Shown: positions 39,388 through 49,564, counted from the stretch's first letter. The stretch: DNA of 64,000 bases from Acidovorax sp. sif1233 (GCF_019218755.1 NZ_JAHUWZ010000004.1:186001-250000); one strand, 5' to 3'. The notes: generated from the letters alone by a model not told the origin. Made by a program: numbers and translations.

Positions 39388-39870
39388 ATGGAAATCTGGA
39401 TGCACCAGCTGCTGGAATGGCTTGCGCTGCCGCAGTTCGGCCTTAGCACGGTCTTTGTCGTTTCGTTCATCTCGGCCACGCTGCTACCCCTGGGCTCGGA
39501 GCCGGCGGTGTTCGGGCTGATCAAGATCAACCCCGAACTGTTCTGGCCCGCGATCCTGGTCGCCACGGTCGGCAACACGCTGGGCGGTGGGGTGAGCTGG
39601 TGGATGGGCCTGGGGGCTCACAAGGTCGTGGACAAGGCCCGTGGCAATGCCACCGACGTGCGCGCGCTGCACTGGCTCCAGCGCTTTGGCGCACGCGCCT
39701 GCCTGATGAGCTGGCTGCCCGTGGTGGGCGACCCGCTGTGCGCCGTGGCCGGATGGCTGAAACTGCCGTTCTGGCCCTGCCTGGCCTATATGGCCGTGGG
39801 CAAGTTCTTCCGCTATCTGCTGATGACGAGCGTGCTGCTGCACTTCATGCCGGGGCACCTGGCGCTGTGA
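39388..39870 (+). CDS. yqaA: YqaA family membrane protein (DedA/SNARE-associated)
   Basis: A 160-residue inner-membrane protein. FVVSFISATLLPLGSEPAVFG, VATVGNTLGGGVSWWMGLG, RFGARACLMSWLPVVGDPLCAVAGWLKL and the C-terminal GKFFRYLLMT are YqaA-type landmarks of the DedA superfamily. Relatives are proposed lipid or undecaprenyl-phosphate carriers; the role of YqaA is not settled. It diverges from the lipoprotein gene across 150 bp. Confidence 0.9.
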   Translation: MEIWMHQLLEWLALPQFGLSTVFVVSFISATLLPLGSEPAVFGLIKINPELFWPAILVATVGNTLGGGVSWWMGLGAHKVVDKARGNATDVRALHWLQRFGARACLMSWLPVVGDPLCAVAGWLKLPFWPCLAYMAVGKFFRYLLMTSVLLHFMPGHLAL

Positions 39871-39967
39871 CTTCTCACCCGGTGTTTCGTTGAGGCCGCT
39901 TGGCGCCAGCAATGACAAGGGTGTGCAACTGCCGTCCCCAGGCGCCCCTCTCCCGCATGCCCACGTC

Positions 39968-41248
39968 TCACGACAGCGGTGCGTGTGCGCCGATGTCGGA
40001 CAACAGCGAATCGCCACGGGCCACCGGCTCCTCGACCACCACCTGGTTGCGCCCGCCTTCCTTGGCCATGTACATCGCGGTGTCGGCCCGCGAGAAAAAC
40101 TCCAGCACCGACTCTCCCAGCACGTACTGGGTCACGCCGATCGACACCGTCACCCGCCCCTTGAGAAGCCCGGCCCATGCATGGATCTCGACCTGGGCGC
40201 GGATGCGCTCGCAGGTATTGAGCGCAGGCAGCAGGGATGTGGCGGGAAAGATGAGCAGGAACTCCTCGCCCCCATAGCGCCCGAACACATCGCCTGCGCG
40301 CACCCCCTGCTGTGCCACGCGGGCGAACGTGCGCAGCACCTCGTCACCCCCCAGATGCCCCAATTCATCATTGATGCGCTTGAAATGGTCGATATCCACC
40401 ACGGCGAGGCACAGGGGAATGCCGCTTTCATCCGCCAGCTGCTTTTGCTCCTCCAGCGCGGCCAGCACGTATCGGCGGTTGAAACATCCGACCAGGGGGT
40501 CGCGCTGGGCGTCTTCCTGGATGTTCTTGATCTTCCGGCTGGCGTGGTACAGGCTGCGGTAGAGGCGCTGGACCCTGCCCATCAGGAGGATGTAGGTGGG
40601 CAACGATAGCGCCAGGGCCAGCCAGTGCAGCGCTTCCAGGCGCAGCAGCGCGTCATTTTTCTGCTCCACGTAATGGAGCCCCACCACCACGGCGTACAGG
40701 CACAGCATGCAGGCCGCCAGCGCCAGCAGCGCGGGCCGCGGCACGGTGAAGATCCCGTAGGCCACCGCCACGAAGGTGAACGGAACCAGCAGGATCTGCG
40801 TGACCGGCGCCAGATAGAACACCCCGACCATGCAGGCCAATGCCGTGGCCACAATGGCCAGCTTCAGGTGCCTGTGCCGCACCTTCTTGTGCAGGCCCGA
40901 ACTGAAAATCCCCCAGAAGGCCCCGCATCCCAGCACCGCCAGCACCACCAGGACGGCGAGCACCTGCACATCCACCATGCCCAGCGCATAGAACCCGGCC
41001 ATCGCCAATACATACAGGCCGATCAGCCCCCCGGCCAGCCGCCATTTCTGCCCCGCGCTGCGCCCGCTTCGCGGCCCCAGGCCATCCATGGCCCTGCGCG
41101 CGGGACGCGCCATGGCCGACGATGAGTCATCGAATTCCATGACGGCGTCGGACAGCGGAAAGGCGTCCGTCGCCGAAAACGGATTCTTGCGGCCAAAGAA
41201 CATGCGGAGGCAGGCGTGGGCCCGGGTTCGTTCGGGTGACAGGTTCAC
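39968..41248 (-). CDS. Membrane-bound diguanylate cyclase (GGDEF)
   Basis: About 426 residues. Six or so N-terminal helices (~70-235) precede a GGDEF domain (~265-410). The A-site reads RYGGEEF and the inhibitory I-site RAGD lies five residues before it, so an active, feedback-inhibited cyclase is likely. DPLVGCFNRRY opens the domain. The sensory region resembles no sensor I can name. The listed start is a GTG; Met residues at 41203 and 41140 are alternatives. c-di-GMP would act on motility or biofilm. Confidence 0.88.
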   Translation of the reverse strand: MNLSPERTRAHACLRMFFGRKNPFSATDAFPLSDAVMEFDDSSSAMARPARRAMDGLGPRSGRSAGQKWRLAGGLIGLYVLAMAGFYALGMVDVQVLAVLVVLAVLGCGAFWGIFSSGLHKKVRHRHLKLAIVATALACMVGVFYLAPVTQILLVPFTFVAVAYGIFTVPRPALLALAACMLCLYAVVVGLHYVEQKNDALLRLEALHWLALALSLPTYILLMGRVQRLYRSLYHASRKIKNIQEDAQRDPLVGCFNRRYVLAALEEQKQLADESGIPLCLAVVDIDHFKRINDELGHLGGDEVLRTFARVAQQGVRAGDVFGRYGGEEFLLIFPATSLLPALNTCERIRAQVEIHAWAGLLKGRVTVSIGVTQYVLGESVLEFFSRADTAMYMAKEGGRNQVVVEEPVARGDSLLSDIGAHAPLS

Positions 41249-41430
41249 CGAAATACACAGTCCGCCAGCGCTGACGCCCGGCAGACGGGCCCGCGCATCT
41301 TACGCAGAACTGACACGGAAGCGCTCCGTGTTTTCCAGTAGCTCGCGCGCTGCAGCGCACCCTGCGGGCGGCGTTTGGCGCCGCGCACCCCGCCTTGCGG
41401 CCACTGTTTGCGCCCGGGAAAGATGCCTCC

Positions 41431-42309
41431 TCAGGCCGCCGCAACCTGCCGGCGTGTCCACCAGCCTTCCAGGCTGTAGACCAGCAGCGCAGTCCAGATC
41501 AACACAAACCCCACGAGGCGCGCAGGCTGGAAGGGTTCATGGAACAGCCACACGCCCAGCGCAAACTGCAGGCTCGGGGAGATGTACTGCAGGATGCCCA
41601 AGGTGGACATCGGGATCAGGCGGGCACCGGCGGCAAACAGCAGCAGCGGAACGGCCGTCATGGGGCCCGCGAGCAACAGCCATCCCACGGCAGCGGGCGG
41701 CCCCTGGACCAGTGCGCCCTCGCCCTGCCAGGCCCACCAGCCCAGCATGATGGCGGCCACCGGCGCGAGCACCAGGGTTTCCAGCGCCAGCCCCTCCAGC
41801 GCGCCCAGCACGGCAAGCTTGCGCAGCAACCCGTAGAAGCCAAAGCTCAGGGCCAGCACCAGCGCAATCCAGGGTAGGCGGCCCGCCTGCACCGCAAGCC
41901 ACAGCACTCCCGCGGCAGCCACGGCCACCGCAAGCCACTGGCCCGGGCGAGGCCGCTCTTTCAGGAACACGAAGCCCAGCGCCACGTTCACCAGCGGCAA
42001 AATGAAATAGCCCAGGCTGGCATCCAGCACATGCTGGTTCTGCACCGCCCACACATAGGTGAGCCAGTTGCCCGACAGCAGCATCGCCGACAGCGCGAAC
42101 GCGCCCAGCACACGGGGCTGGCGCAGCACGGCGCCCAGCCAGGACCATTGCCTGCGCACCATCAGCACGCCAAAGACAAACACCAGCGACCACACCGTGC
42201 GGTGCATCACCACCTCCAGCGAGGGCACATCCGCCACCTGCTTGAAATACAGCGGGAACAGGCCCCAGGCGGCATAAGCCAGCGCGGCGTAGAGGATTCC
42301 AGTGTTCAT
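41431..42309 (-). CDS. rarD: RarD-type EamA transporter
   Basis: A 292-residue, ten-helix drug/metabolite transporter. The start GILYAALAYAAWGLFPLYFK and GNWLTYVWAVQNQHVLDASLGYFILPL are close to RarD. STLGILQYISPSLQF and GFVLIWTALLVYSLE end it. The substrate is unknown. It lies downstream of ychF beyond a terminator, so it probably has its own promoter. Confidence 0.92.
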   Translation of the reverse strand: MNTGILYAALAYAAWGLFPLYFKQVADVPSLEVVMHRTVWSLVFVFGVLMVRRQWSWLGAVLRQPRVLGAFALSAMLLSGNWLTYVWAVQNQHVLDASLGYFILPLVNVALGFVFLKERPRPGQWLAVAVAAAGVLWLAVQAGRLPWIALVLALSFGFYGLLRKLAVLGALEGLALETLVLAPVAAIMLGWWAWQGEGALVQGPPAAVGWLLLAGPMTAVPLLLFAAGARLIPMSTLGILQYISPSLQFALGVWLFHEPFQPARLVGFVLIWTALLVYSLEGWWTRRQVAAA

Positions 42310-42354
42310 AGAAATCGGTGGTGCCAGGGGCGCGAAGGCCCCTTCGAACGGTCG

Positions 42355-42390
42355 AAAAAAATCCCTGCATGCCAGGGGCCGTGCAGGGAT
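42355..42390 (-). terminator. Intrinsic terminator after ychF
   Basis: Minus-strand 9-bp stem ATCCCTGCA / TGCAGGGAT with a 12-nt loop, followed by a run of T. It begins about 50 bp past the ychF stop. Confidence 0.8.
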
Positions 42391-42439
42391 GCGATGCCAT
42401 CGGGCCCATGGCCCGGCGGAGCTTTCAGCCTCCCAACCC

Positions 42440-43534
42440 CTAGACGTTGAACAGGAAGTTCAGCACGTCGCCATCCTTGACCACGTACTCCTTGCCTTCG
42501 GCGCGCATCTTGCCTGCGTCCTTGGCGCCCTGCTCGCCCTTGAGCGCGATGAAGTCCTCAAACGCAATGGTCTGTGCACGGATGAACCCGCGCTCGAAGT
42601 CGCCGTGGATCACGCCGGCCGCCTGGGGCGCCGTGTCGCCGATGTGGATGGTCCAGGCGCGCACTTCCTTCACGCCCGCGGTGAAGTAGGTCTGCAGGCC
42701 CAGCAGCTTGAAGGCGCCGCGGATCAGCCGGGCCAGGCCGGGCTCCGTCTGGCCCATCTCGGCCAGGAACATGTCGCGGTCCTCGTCGCTCATCTCGGCC
42801 ATCTCGGCTTCCATCTTGGCGCAGATGGCCACCACGGGCGCGTTCTGGCTGGCGGCGTATTCCTTCAACCGGTCCAGGAAAGGGTTGTTCTCGAAGCCGT
42901 CCTCGCTCACGTTGCCCACGAACATCGCGGGCTTGGCGGTGATCAGGCACAGGGACTTGAGCAGGGGCTGCTCTTCCTTGGTGATCTCCACCGAGCGGGC
43001 GGGCTTGCCCTCGTTGAGCGCGGCCTGGATGCGCGTGAGCAGCGCCACCAGCTTGGCGGCATCCTTGTCGTTGCCCGACTTGGCGGCCTTGGTGTAGCGG
43101 TTGAGCGCCTTCTCGACGGTGCCCATGTCGGCCAGGCACAGCTCGGTCTGGATGACTTCGATGTCGGAGATCGGGTCCACGCGGCCGGCCACGTGGATCA
43201 CGTTGTCATCCTCGAAGCAGCGCACCACGTTGACGATGGCGTCCGTCTCGCGGATGTGGGCCAGGAACTGGTTGCCCAGGCCTTCGCCCTGGCTGGCGCC
43301 CGCCACCAGGCCGGCGATGTCCACGAACTCGACGATCGCAGGCACGATGCGCTCGGGCGAGATGATGCTGGCCAGCTGCTGCAGGCGGGGGTCCGGCACC
43401 TCCACCACGCCCACATTGGGCTCAATGGTGCAGAAGGGATAGTTTTCGGCGGCGATGCCGGCCTTGGTCAGCGCGTTGAAAAGGGTGGACTTGCCGACGT
43501 TGGGCAGGCCCACGATGCCGCATTGGAGGCTCAT
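42440..43534 (-). CDS. ychF: Redox-regulated ATPase YchF (Obg-family)
   Basis: A 364-residue protein. The P-loop is [20 protein letters not shown], the switch region has [21 protein letters not shown], and [22 protein letters not shown] follows. The C-terminal TGS domain ends [14 protein letters not shown]. YchF binds ATP rather than GTP and associates with ribosomes, modulating stress responses. The start and length are standard. Confidence 0.97.
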   Translation of the reverse strand: MSLQCGIVGLPNVGKSTLFNALTKAGIAAENYPFCTIEPNVGVVEVPDPRLQQLASIISPERIVPAIVEFVDIAGLVAGASQGEGLGNQFLAHIRETDAIVNVVRCFEDDNVIHVAGRVDPISDIEVIQTELCLADMGTVEKALNRYTKAAKSGNDKDAAKLVALLTRIQAALNEGKPARSVEITKEEQPLLKSLCLITAKPAMFVGNVSEDGFENNPFLDRLKEYAASQNAPVVAICAKMEAEMAEMSDEDRDMFLAEMGQTEPGLARLIRGAFKLLGLQTYFTAGVKEVRAWTIHIGDTAPQAAGVIHGDFERGFIRAQTIAFEDFIALKGEQGAKDAGKMRAEGKEYVVKDGDVLNFLFNV

Positions 43535-43616
43535 GGCAGGGCTTTCTGGAATTCGGAGACAAACCGCCGATTTTACGGGCCCGCCGGCAACCGCCGTTCG
43601 GGGGCCGGTTCACGCC

Positions 43617-44486
43617 TCAATCGAAGCGCAGATCCGCCCCCACCCGCTGCCCCACGCGCAGCATCTGGCCCGCGCCCCGGGCCACGATGGCATTCATGCC
43701 GAAGGTGATCGCACCATCGAGGCGCTTGTCCTGGCGGTAGGTCCGCAGCATGTCGCCCACCGCGGGGGTGCTTTCGGCCGTGGCGGGGTCGATGTCGGGG
43801 ATGGGGCATCGTGAACACGGCTTCACGGGCTGCAGGTGGATCCCGCCTTCCGGGGCCTCCACCCGAATCATGTCCACACGGTCTTCGTCATGGGCATCCA
43901 CGCCGGCCAGCACCACATTGGGCCGGAACCGCTCCATCCCCACGGGGGCATGGCCTGCCGCCTGCAGCCGCGCATTCAGCTCCTGCATGGAAGCCTCGCT
44001 GGCCACCAGCACGGGAAACCCGTCGGCGAACTGATTGGGCGCCTCGATCCCACCCGTCCACTCCATGCTGGACAGGCGGCGGTGCTCAGGGTCGAAACGG
44101 ACAAGCCGGCACGGCTGACCCAGGAAATCCGTGACCCACTGGGCGGCCACCGCGCCCATGTCCCAGGCGGGCACCGTATCCCGCCAGACGGTCACGGTGG
44201 CAGGCGCCTCGACCGCATCGATGGACACGTGCAGGGCCAGCATGCCGGGCGCGCGCAAAACCATTTCGTCGCTCTTGAGCTGCGGCCGGATGAGCGCCAT
44301 GCGGGGCAGGACGCGCTGGGTCAGGAACATGCCCTTGGCATCCACCACCATCCAGGCGCGGTCCAGGTCCAGCCCGGTCTCCGTGAGCAGCGCCTCCTGC
44401 ACTTCAATGCCGGCGCACGACTTGACGGGATAGACGAACAGCCGTGCGATGGTGCCCGACAGATCGGAATCAGGGTTGAAGCTCAC
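43617..44486 (-). CDS. MOSC-domain protein (MOSC_N plus MOSC)
   Basis: A 289-residue protein. The N-terminal beta-barrel starts IARLFVYPVKSCAGIEVQEA. The C-terminal MOSC domain carries FRPNVVLAG and VKPCSRCPIPDID with the likely cofactor-binding cysteine. Relatives (YcbX, mARC) reduce N-hydroxylated compounds using molybdenum cofactor. There is no ATG at the expected start; GTG at 44486, with AGGAG nine bases upstream, fixes it. It diverges from the ubiquinone-hydroxylase gene. Confidence 0.88.
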   Translation of the reverse strand: MSFNPDSDLSGTIARLFVYPVKSCAGIEVQEALLTETGLDLDRAWMVVDAKGMFLTQRVLPRMALIRPQLKSDEMVLRAPGMLALHVSIDAVEAPATVTVWRDTVPAWDMGAVAAQWVTDFLGQPCRLVRFDPEHRRLSSMEWTGGIEAPNQFADGFPVLVASEASMQELNARLQAAGHAPVGMERFRPNVVLAGVDAHDEDRVDMIRVEAPEGGIHLQPVKPCSRCPIPDIDPATAESTPAVGDMLRTYRQDKRLDGAITFGMNAIVARGAGQMLRVGQRVGADLRFD

Positions 44487-44575
44487 GCCGGGGTACTCCT
44501 TGAAAAACGGGCGGGGATGCGGGCCCCGATTCTGCACTGCGCGCGCGGGCACAAGCCCCCTCCTACAATGCCGCC

Positions 44576-45709
44576 ATGGCCCAAACCTTTGATATCTGTA
44601 TTCGCGGCACCGGCATCGTGGGCAAGACCCTGGCGCTGCTGCTGGCCCGCGAACGGCTGAAAGTGGCCCTGCTGGCGGCCCCCGGCCCCAGAGGCGCCGC
44701 AGCCGCCGATGTGCGGGCCTACGCGCTGAATGCGGCCTCGCGCCATCTGCTCGAATCGCTGCGCAGCTGGCCGGACGAGGAACACGCCACGCCGGTGCGG
44801 ACCATGCAGGTGCAGGGTGACCACGACGGCGCCGTCCATTTCGACGCGGCCACCCAGGGGGTGGATGCCCTGGCCTGGATCGTCGACGTGCCCGCCCTGG
44901 AAGCACGCCTCACGGAAGCCGTGCGCTACCAGCCGCAGATGGAATGGGTGGAGTCGCCCGTGCCCGCGGCGCTGACGGTGGTGTGCGAGGGCCGCGCCAG
45001 CAGCACGCGGCAAGAATTTGGCGTGGATTTTCAGGTGACGCCCTATCCCCAGCACGCCATCGCCACCCGCTTGGAGTGCGAACGTGCGCATGGACAGGTG
45101 GCGCGCCAGTGGTTCTTGCCCGACGGCATCCTGGCTTTTTTGCCCTTGGGCGGCCCCCAGGGGAACTCCGTGGCGGTTGTATGGTCCGTCTTGCAGGACC
45201 AGGTGGCGCCGCTGATGGCCTTGCCGCCTGAAGAATTCGCGAAAAAGCTCCAGGCGGCCAGCCAGGAGGTGCTGGGAAAGTTGGTGCTGAGTGCGGAGCG
45301 CGCAGCCTGGCCCCTTCAGCTTGCCAAGGCGGACCGCTGGTGCGGGGCCCTGCCCGCCAGCGGCAAGAACCCGCGCAGCTGGGTGCTGGCCGGCGATGCG
45401 GCGCACAACGTGCACCCGCTGGCGGGCCAGGGGCTGAACCTGGGCCTGGCCGATGCGCAGGCCCTGGCAGGCATGCTGCAGGGACGCGACTACTGGCGCA
45501 GCGTGGCGGATGTGCGGCTGCTTCGGCGCTATGAAAGGGAGCGCAAGGCCGCGCTCCTGCCGATGGGTTTGGCGACGGACGGGCTGCAGCAACTTTTCTC
45601 CCGCCACGAGGGCGCCCTGCAGGCATTGCGCAACTGGGGAATGAAGGGCTTTGAACTGAGCGGCCCCTTGAAGAACTTCGTGGCCCGCCAGGCCATGGGA
45701 ATACATTGA
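44576..45709 (+). CDS. UbiH/UbiF-family FAD-dependent monooxygenase
   Basis: A 377-residue class A flavoprotein. FDICIRGTGIVGKTLALLLARE binds FAD and the second motif is GDAAHNVHPLAGQGLNLGLADA, typical of the UbiH/UbiF/COQ6 group that hydroxylates the ubiquinone ring. The ring position cannot be told from sequence. It precedes dsbC by 52 bp with a small hairpin between, so co-transcription is plausible. Confidence 0.85.
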   Translation: MAQTFDICIRGTGIVGKTLALLLARERLKVALLAAPGPRGAAAADVRAYALNAASRHLLESLRSWPDEEHATPVRTMQVQGDHDGAVHFDAATQGVDALAWIVDVPALEARLTEAVRYQPQMEWVESPVPAALTVVCEGRASSTRQEFGVDFQVTPYPQHAIATRLECERAHGQVARQWFLPDGILAFLPLGGPQGNSVAVVWSVLQDQVAPLMALPPEEFAKKLQAASQEVLGKLVLSAERAAWPLQLAKADRWCGALPASGKNPRSWVLAGDAAHNVHPLAGQGLNLGLADAQALAGMLQGRDYWRSVADVRLLRRYERERKAALLPMGLATDGLQQLFSRHEGALQALRNWGMKGFELSGPLKNFVARQAMGIH

Positions 45710-45761
45710 CCACATTGCGGCCTCCACCGGGAGGCCGACAGATCTCCGGAACAAGAACACC

Positions 45762-46490
45762 ATGAAACTGATTCCCACCCTGCTCGCCGCAGCCGCCCTG
45801 GCTTCAGGCATTGCCGCCTCCGCGCAGGAGGCAGATATCCGCAAGGCCCTCGCCGAGCGCATTCCGCAAATGGACAAGATCGACGAAGTGCGCCCCACGC
45901 CCATGAAGGGCCTGTACGAAGTGCGCATCGGGACGGATCTGTTCTACACCGATGCCAAGGGCAACTATGTGATCCAGGGCGAGCTGATCGATGCGAAGGC
46001 GCGCCGCAACCTGACGGAAGACCGCATCGCCAAACTCACCGCGGTCGAGTTCTCCGCCCTGCCCCTCAAGGATGCCTTCACCATCGTGCGGGGCGACGGG
46101 AAACGCAAGGTGGCCGTTTTTGAAGACCCCAATTGCGGGTACTGCAAGCGCTTCGAACGCGACCTGCAGAACGTGGACAACGTGACGGTGTACCTGTTCC
46201 TGTACCCCATCCTCAGCCCAGACTCCGCCGAAAAATCGCGCAACATCTGGTGCGCCAAGGACCCTGTGACCGCCTGGCAGGACCTGATGGTGCGGGACAA
46301 GCCCGCGGCTGCGGCAAGCTGCGACACCAGTGCCTTGCAGCGCAATCTGGCCTTTGGGCGCAAGCACAAGATCACGGGCACCCCCACGCTGATCTTTGCC
46401 AACGGGGCCCGCGTGCCGGGCGCGATCGGTGCGAAGGAAGTGGAAAAGCGCCTGGCCGAGGCCAGCAGCGAACCCTCCGCAGCGAACTGA
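45762..46490 (+). CDS. dsbC: Thiol:disulfide interchange protein DsbC
   Basis: A 242-residue periplasmic protein. A signal peptide ends near ASAQ at residue 22. The N-terminal dimerisation domain (MDKIDEVRPTPMKGLYEVRIG) is followed by a thioredoxin fold with FEDPNCGYCKRFE, the CGYC active site of DsbC/DsbG, and the cis-Pro loop TGTPTLIF. It isomerises wrong disulfides. Its ATG is well placed 52 bp after the upstream gene. Confidence 0.95.
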   Translation: MKLIPTLLAAAALASGIAASAQEADIRKALAERIPQMDKIDEVRPTPMKGLYEVRIGTDLFYTDAKGNYVIQGELIDAKARRNLTEDRIAKLTAVEFSALPLKDAFTIVRGDGKRKVAVFEDPNCGYCKRFERDLQNVDNVTVYLFLYPILSPDSAEKSRNIWCAKDPVTAWQDLMVRDKPAAAASCDTSALQRNLAFGRKHKITGTPTLIFANGARVPGAIGAKEVEKRLAEASSEPSAAN

Positions 46491-46566
46491 CCCGCGTTTC
46501 GCCGCCGTTGACGCCCTCTCCCACGGGCTGTGCCATCTGCCCGCAAGCCTGAACCTGCAGCTGCCC

Positions 46567-48378
46567 ATGCCCTCTTCCCGCACGCCAGAACCCGCCGCCA
46601 TCCACTACCGCGTCGAGCCCTCGGACCTGTACGCCCATCTCTTTCGCGTGGCACTGACGATCACCCGTCCCCAGGCCCTGCAGGAGGTCTCGCTGCCGGT
46701 CTGGATTCCGGGGAGCTATCTGGTGCGCGAATTCTCCAAGAACCTGCAGGAGCTCAAGGCCCACCAGGGCAAGCGCGAGGTGGCGCTGATCCAGTTGGAC
46801 AAGCACCGGTGGCAGGCGGACTGCAGCGTGGACAAACCCCTGGTGCTGACCTATTGCGTCTGCGCCTACGACACCTCCGTGCGCACGGCCTGGCTCGACA
46901 CATCCCGGGGCTTTTTCAATGGCACCAGCCTGTGCCTGCGCGTGCATGGACAGGAAAAGCAACGCCACACCCTCGACATCGCCAGCACGCCCGCCACGGC
47001 CGGATGGTCGGTCGCCACCGGGCTTGCCGCGCTCAAGGCCGACAAAAAGGGCTTTGGCCTGTATGCCGCCCAAGAATACGACGAGCTGGTCGATTGCCCG
47101 GTGGAGATGGGCATGTTCTGGATCGGCCGGTTCACGGCCGGCGGCATTGCGCACCGCTTTGTGGTGGCCGGGGCGGCGCCATCGTTTGATGGCAAGCGCC
47201 TGCTGGCGGACACCCAGAAGATCTGCGAAACCGCGATCCGCTTCTGGCATGGCGATGGCAAGGCTCCCTTCAGGAGCTACCTGTTCATGCTCAATGCCGT
47301 GGGGGACGGCTACGGGGGACTGGAGCACCGCAACTCGACCGCGCTCATCTGCGGGCGCCGCGACCTGCCGCGGCTCGGGGAAACACGCGCCGCGGAAGGC
47401 TACACCACCCTGCTGGGCCTCATCAGCCATGAGTACTTCCACACCTGGAACGTCAAGCGGCTGCGCCCGTCCGAGTTCACCGAGCACGACTACTCGCGGG
47501 AGAACTACACGCAGCTGCTCTGGTTCTTCGAGGGCTTCACCAGCTACTACGATGACCTGCTGCTGCGCCGCGCGGGGCTGATCGATGAGTCCACATACCT
47601 GAAGCTCGTCACCAAGACCATCAACCAGGTACTGCAGACCCCCGGCAGGGCCGTACAGACGGTGGCACAGGCCAGCTTCGATGCCTGGGTCAAGTACTAC
47701 CGCCAGGACGAGAATACGCCCAACGCGACCGTCAGCTACTACACAAAGGGCTCGCTGGTGGCCCTTTGCCTGGACCTCGCCCTGCGCCGCGAAAGCAAGA
47801 CCAGCCTGGACGAGGTCATGCGCGCGCTCTGGACACGCTGCCATGGCGGCCCCATGGCCGAGGACGATCTGCGCACGGTATTGGAAGAGCTGGCCGGCCG
47901 ATCCTTTGATGCCGAACTGGCGCAGTGGGTGCACGGCACCACGGAGCTTCCGCTGACGGAACTGCTAGCGGCCCACGGCGTGCACCTCAAGGCCGAAACA
48001 CCCCAATGGGCCCAGCGGCTCGGGCTGCGGGTGGGAGAAAGCCACAGCGTGCACATCAAGACCGTATTGCGCGGCGGTGCCGCGGAAAAGGCGGGCATGA
48101 CGCCAGGCGACGAATGGCTGGGCATCGAGGTGAACCAGCAGGGATGGCGCATCAGCAAGCTGGAGGACGTGGCGTTCTATGCAGGCACCGAGACGGCATT
48201 GACGGCCCTGGTGGCGCGCGATGGCCGCCTGCTGCGCCTGGCGCTGGAACTCCCGTCCCGGGGCCCGTCCTCCGCGCTCAGAAAAACCGCCCGCGGCCCC
48301 GTGCCAGCCCCTGCCGTTCCTGACACGATCAGCCTGTCGGTTGCCAACGCGGCCGCGGTGGGGCGCTGGCTGAACTGA
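46567..48378 (+). CDS. M61 family metallopeptidase (glycyl aminopeptidase-like) with PDZ domain
   Basis: A 603-residue protein. The N-terminal domain has SLPVWIPGSYLVREFSKNL. The zinc site is HEYFHTWNVKRLRP (His-Glu-x-x-His), with the third ligand Glu in WFFEGFTSYYDD. The PDZ domain near the C terminus carries RGGAAEKAGMTPGDEWLGIE. There is no signal peptide, so it is probably cytoplasmic. The frame reads back into dsbC; MPSSRTPEP is the start that fits. A ~40-residue low-complexity tail follows the PDZ. Confidence 0.92.
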   Translation: MPSSRTPEPAAIHYRVEPSDLYAHLFRVALTITRPQALQEVSLPVWIPGSYLVREFSKNLQELKAHQGKREVALIQLDKHRWQADCSVDKPLVLTYCVCAYDTSVRTAWLDTSRGFFNGTSLCLRVHGQEKQRHTLDIASTPATAGWSVATGLAALKADKKGFGLYAAQEYDELVDCPVEMGMFWIGRFTAGGIAHRFVVAGAAPSFDGKRLLADTQKICETAIRFWHGDGKAPFRSYLFMLNAVGDGYGGLEHRNSTALICGRRDLPRLGETRAAEGYTTLLGLISHEYFHTWNVKRLRPSEFTEHDYSRENYTQLLWFFEGFTSYYDDLLLRRAGLIDESTYLKLVTKTINQVLQTPGRAVQTVAQASFDAWVKYYRQDENTPNATVSYYTKGSLVALCLDLALRRESKTSLDEVMRALWTRCHGGPMAEDDLRTVLEELAGRSFDAELAQWVHGTTELPLTELLAAHGVHLKAETPQWAQRLGLRVGESHSVHIKTVLRGGAAEKAGMTPGDEWLGIEVNQQGWRISKLEDVAFYAGTETALTALVARDGRLLRLALELPSRGPSSALRKTARGPVPAPAVPDTISLSVANAAAVGRWLN

Positions 48379-48483
48379 TTCCCGCTGCGCGGTACGGTGT
48401 TCTACCTACCTCCGCGCGCTGCAGCCTCGCTTGGGTATATTCGTTCACGCCGTCATAACCACCTATAAATCCAGGAGATTTCC

Positions 48484-49263
48484 ATGTCCTACGAAACCAT
48501 CGAGGTCCGCACCGAGGCGGACAAGGTTGGCATCATCACGCTCAACCGCCCCAAGCAGCTCAACGCGCTGAATGACCAGCTCATGAACGAACTGGGCACC
48601 GCGCTGAAGGCCTTCGACGCGGACGAGAAGATCGGCTGCATCATCGTCACGGGAAGCGAAAAGGCGTTCGCGGCGGGCGCGGACATTGGAGCGATGGCGA
48701 AGTACAGCTTTGCGGACACCTACAAGGGCGACTACATCACCCGCAACTGGGAGGCCATCCGGTCCATCCGCAAGCCCGTGATCGCCGCCGTCAGCGGCTT
48801 TGCATTGGGGGGCGGCTGCGAGCTGGCCATGATGTGCGACTTCATCATCGCCGCCGACAACGCCCGGTTCGGCCAGCCTGAAATCAAGCTGGGTGTGATC
48901 CCTGGCGCGGGTGGCACGCAGCGGCTGCCGCGCGCCGTCGGCAAGGCCAAGGCGATGGACATGGCCCTGACGGGCCGCATGATGGACGCCGCGGAAGCCG
49001 AGCGCGCCGGGCTGGTCAGCCGCGTGGTGTCCTACGACAAGCTCATGGACGAGGCGCTGGGCGCCGCGATCATCATTGCAGGCTTCTCGCAAATCGCCGT
49101 GATGGCGGCCAAGGAGTCCGTCAACCGCGCCTTCGAAGGCAGCCTGTCGGACGGCGTCATGTTCGAGCGCCGCCTCTTCCACGCCCTGTTCTCGACCCAG
49201 GACCAGAAGGAAGGCATGGACGCTTTCATGAACAAACGCACAGCGAACTTCACACACCAATAA
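48484..49263 (+). CDS. Enoyl-CoA hydratase
   Basis: A 259-residue crotonase. The oxyanion hole segment [29 protein letters not shown] with the first catalytic Glu, and [18 protein letters not shown] with the second are all intact, so hydratase activity is expected. AGGAG lies 6 bp before the ATG. No other beta-oxidation gene is adjacent. Its last codons overlap the tRNA promoter. Confidence 0.95.
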   Translation: MSYETIEVRTEADKVGIITLNRPKQLNALNDQLMNELGTALKAFDADEKIGCIIVTGSEKAFAAGADIGAMAKYSFADTYKGDYITRNWEAIRSIRKPVIAAVSGFALGGGCELAMMCDFIIAADNARFGQPEIKLGVIPGAGGTQRLPRAVGKAKAMDMALTGRMMDAAEAERAGLVSRVVSYDKLMDEALGAAIIIAGFSQIAVMAAKESVNRAFEGSLSDGVMFERRLFHALFSTQDQKEGMDAFMNKRTANFTHQ

Positions 49264-49278
49264 TTTTTGTTCTATAAT
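49249..49278 (+). promoter_or_regulatory. Sigma-70-type promoter of tRNA-Met
   Basis: A perfect TATAAT (49273-49278) lies 10 bp before the tRNA. TTCACA (49249-49254) is 18 bp upstream as a moderate -35. The -35 is inside the end of the enoyl-CoA hydratase gene. Confidence 0.7.
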
Positions 49279-49288
49279 CTGGGGCTAC

Positions 49289-49365
49289 GGTCGTATAGCT
49301 CAGTTGGTTAGAGCGCAGCATTCATAATGCTGATGTCGGTGGTTCAAGTCCACCTACGACCACCA
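49289..49365 (+). tRNA. tRNA-Met (anticodon CAT), elongator type
   Basis: 77 nt including encoded CCA. The acceptor arms GGTCGTA / TACGACC pair perfectly. The D arm has AGCTCAGTTGGTTAGAGC, the anticodon loop is TTCATAA with CAT at 49323-49325, and the T arm is GGTGGTTCAAGTCCACC. The first pair is G-C rather than the mismatch of an initiator tRNA, so it is elongator Met. Confidence 0.96.
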
Positions 49366-49370
49366 CATCC

Positions 49371-49403
49371 AACCCACAGTGCGGCAACCCACTGTGGGTT
49401 TTT
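49371..49403 (+). terminator. Intrinsic terminator after tRNA-Met
   Basis: An 11-bp stem (AACCCACAGTG / CACTGTGGGTT) with an 8-nt loop, followed by T-rich TTTCTTTG, six bases after the tRNA. Confidence 0.88.
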
Positions 49404-49564
49404 CTTTGGTGCCGGGCTTTCGTGTTGCCTGGGCTGGCCCTGACAATGCGCAGGCCCCTCCACAGCCGATGGGGTTATTTCCCGCCTCGGACGGTTTGCT
49501 GGCTCACGCACCCCCAACGGCAGGTCCGCCCTAGAATTCTCCCTTCAGCCCCTGGATGTAAACC

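Noticed and set aside
45718..45737. Hairpin CGGCCTCC-ACCG-GGAGGCCG between the UbiH-like gene and dsbC as terminator
   Set aside because: The stem is good but no T tract follows, and the short gap suggests read-through; an intercistronic stem is as likely.
49249..49403. tRNA-Met as an attachment site for an integrated element
   Set aside because: No integrase gene and no repeat of the tRNA 3' end nearby; flanking genes look native.
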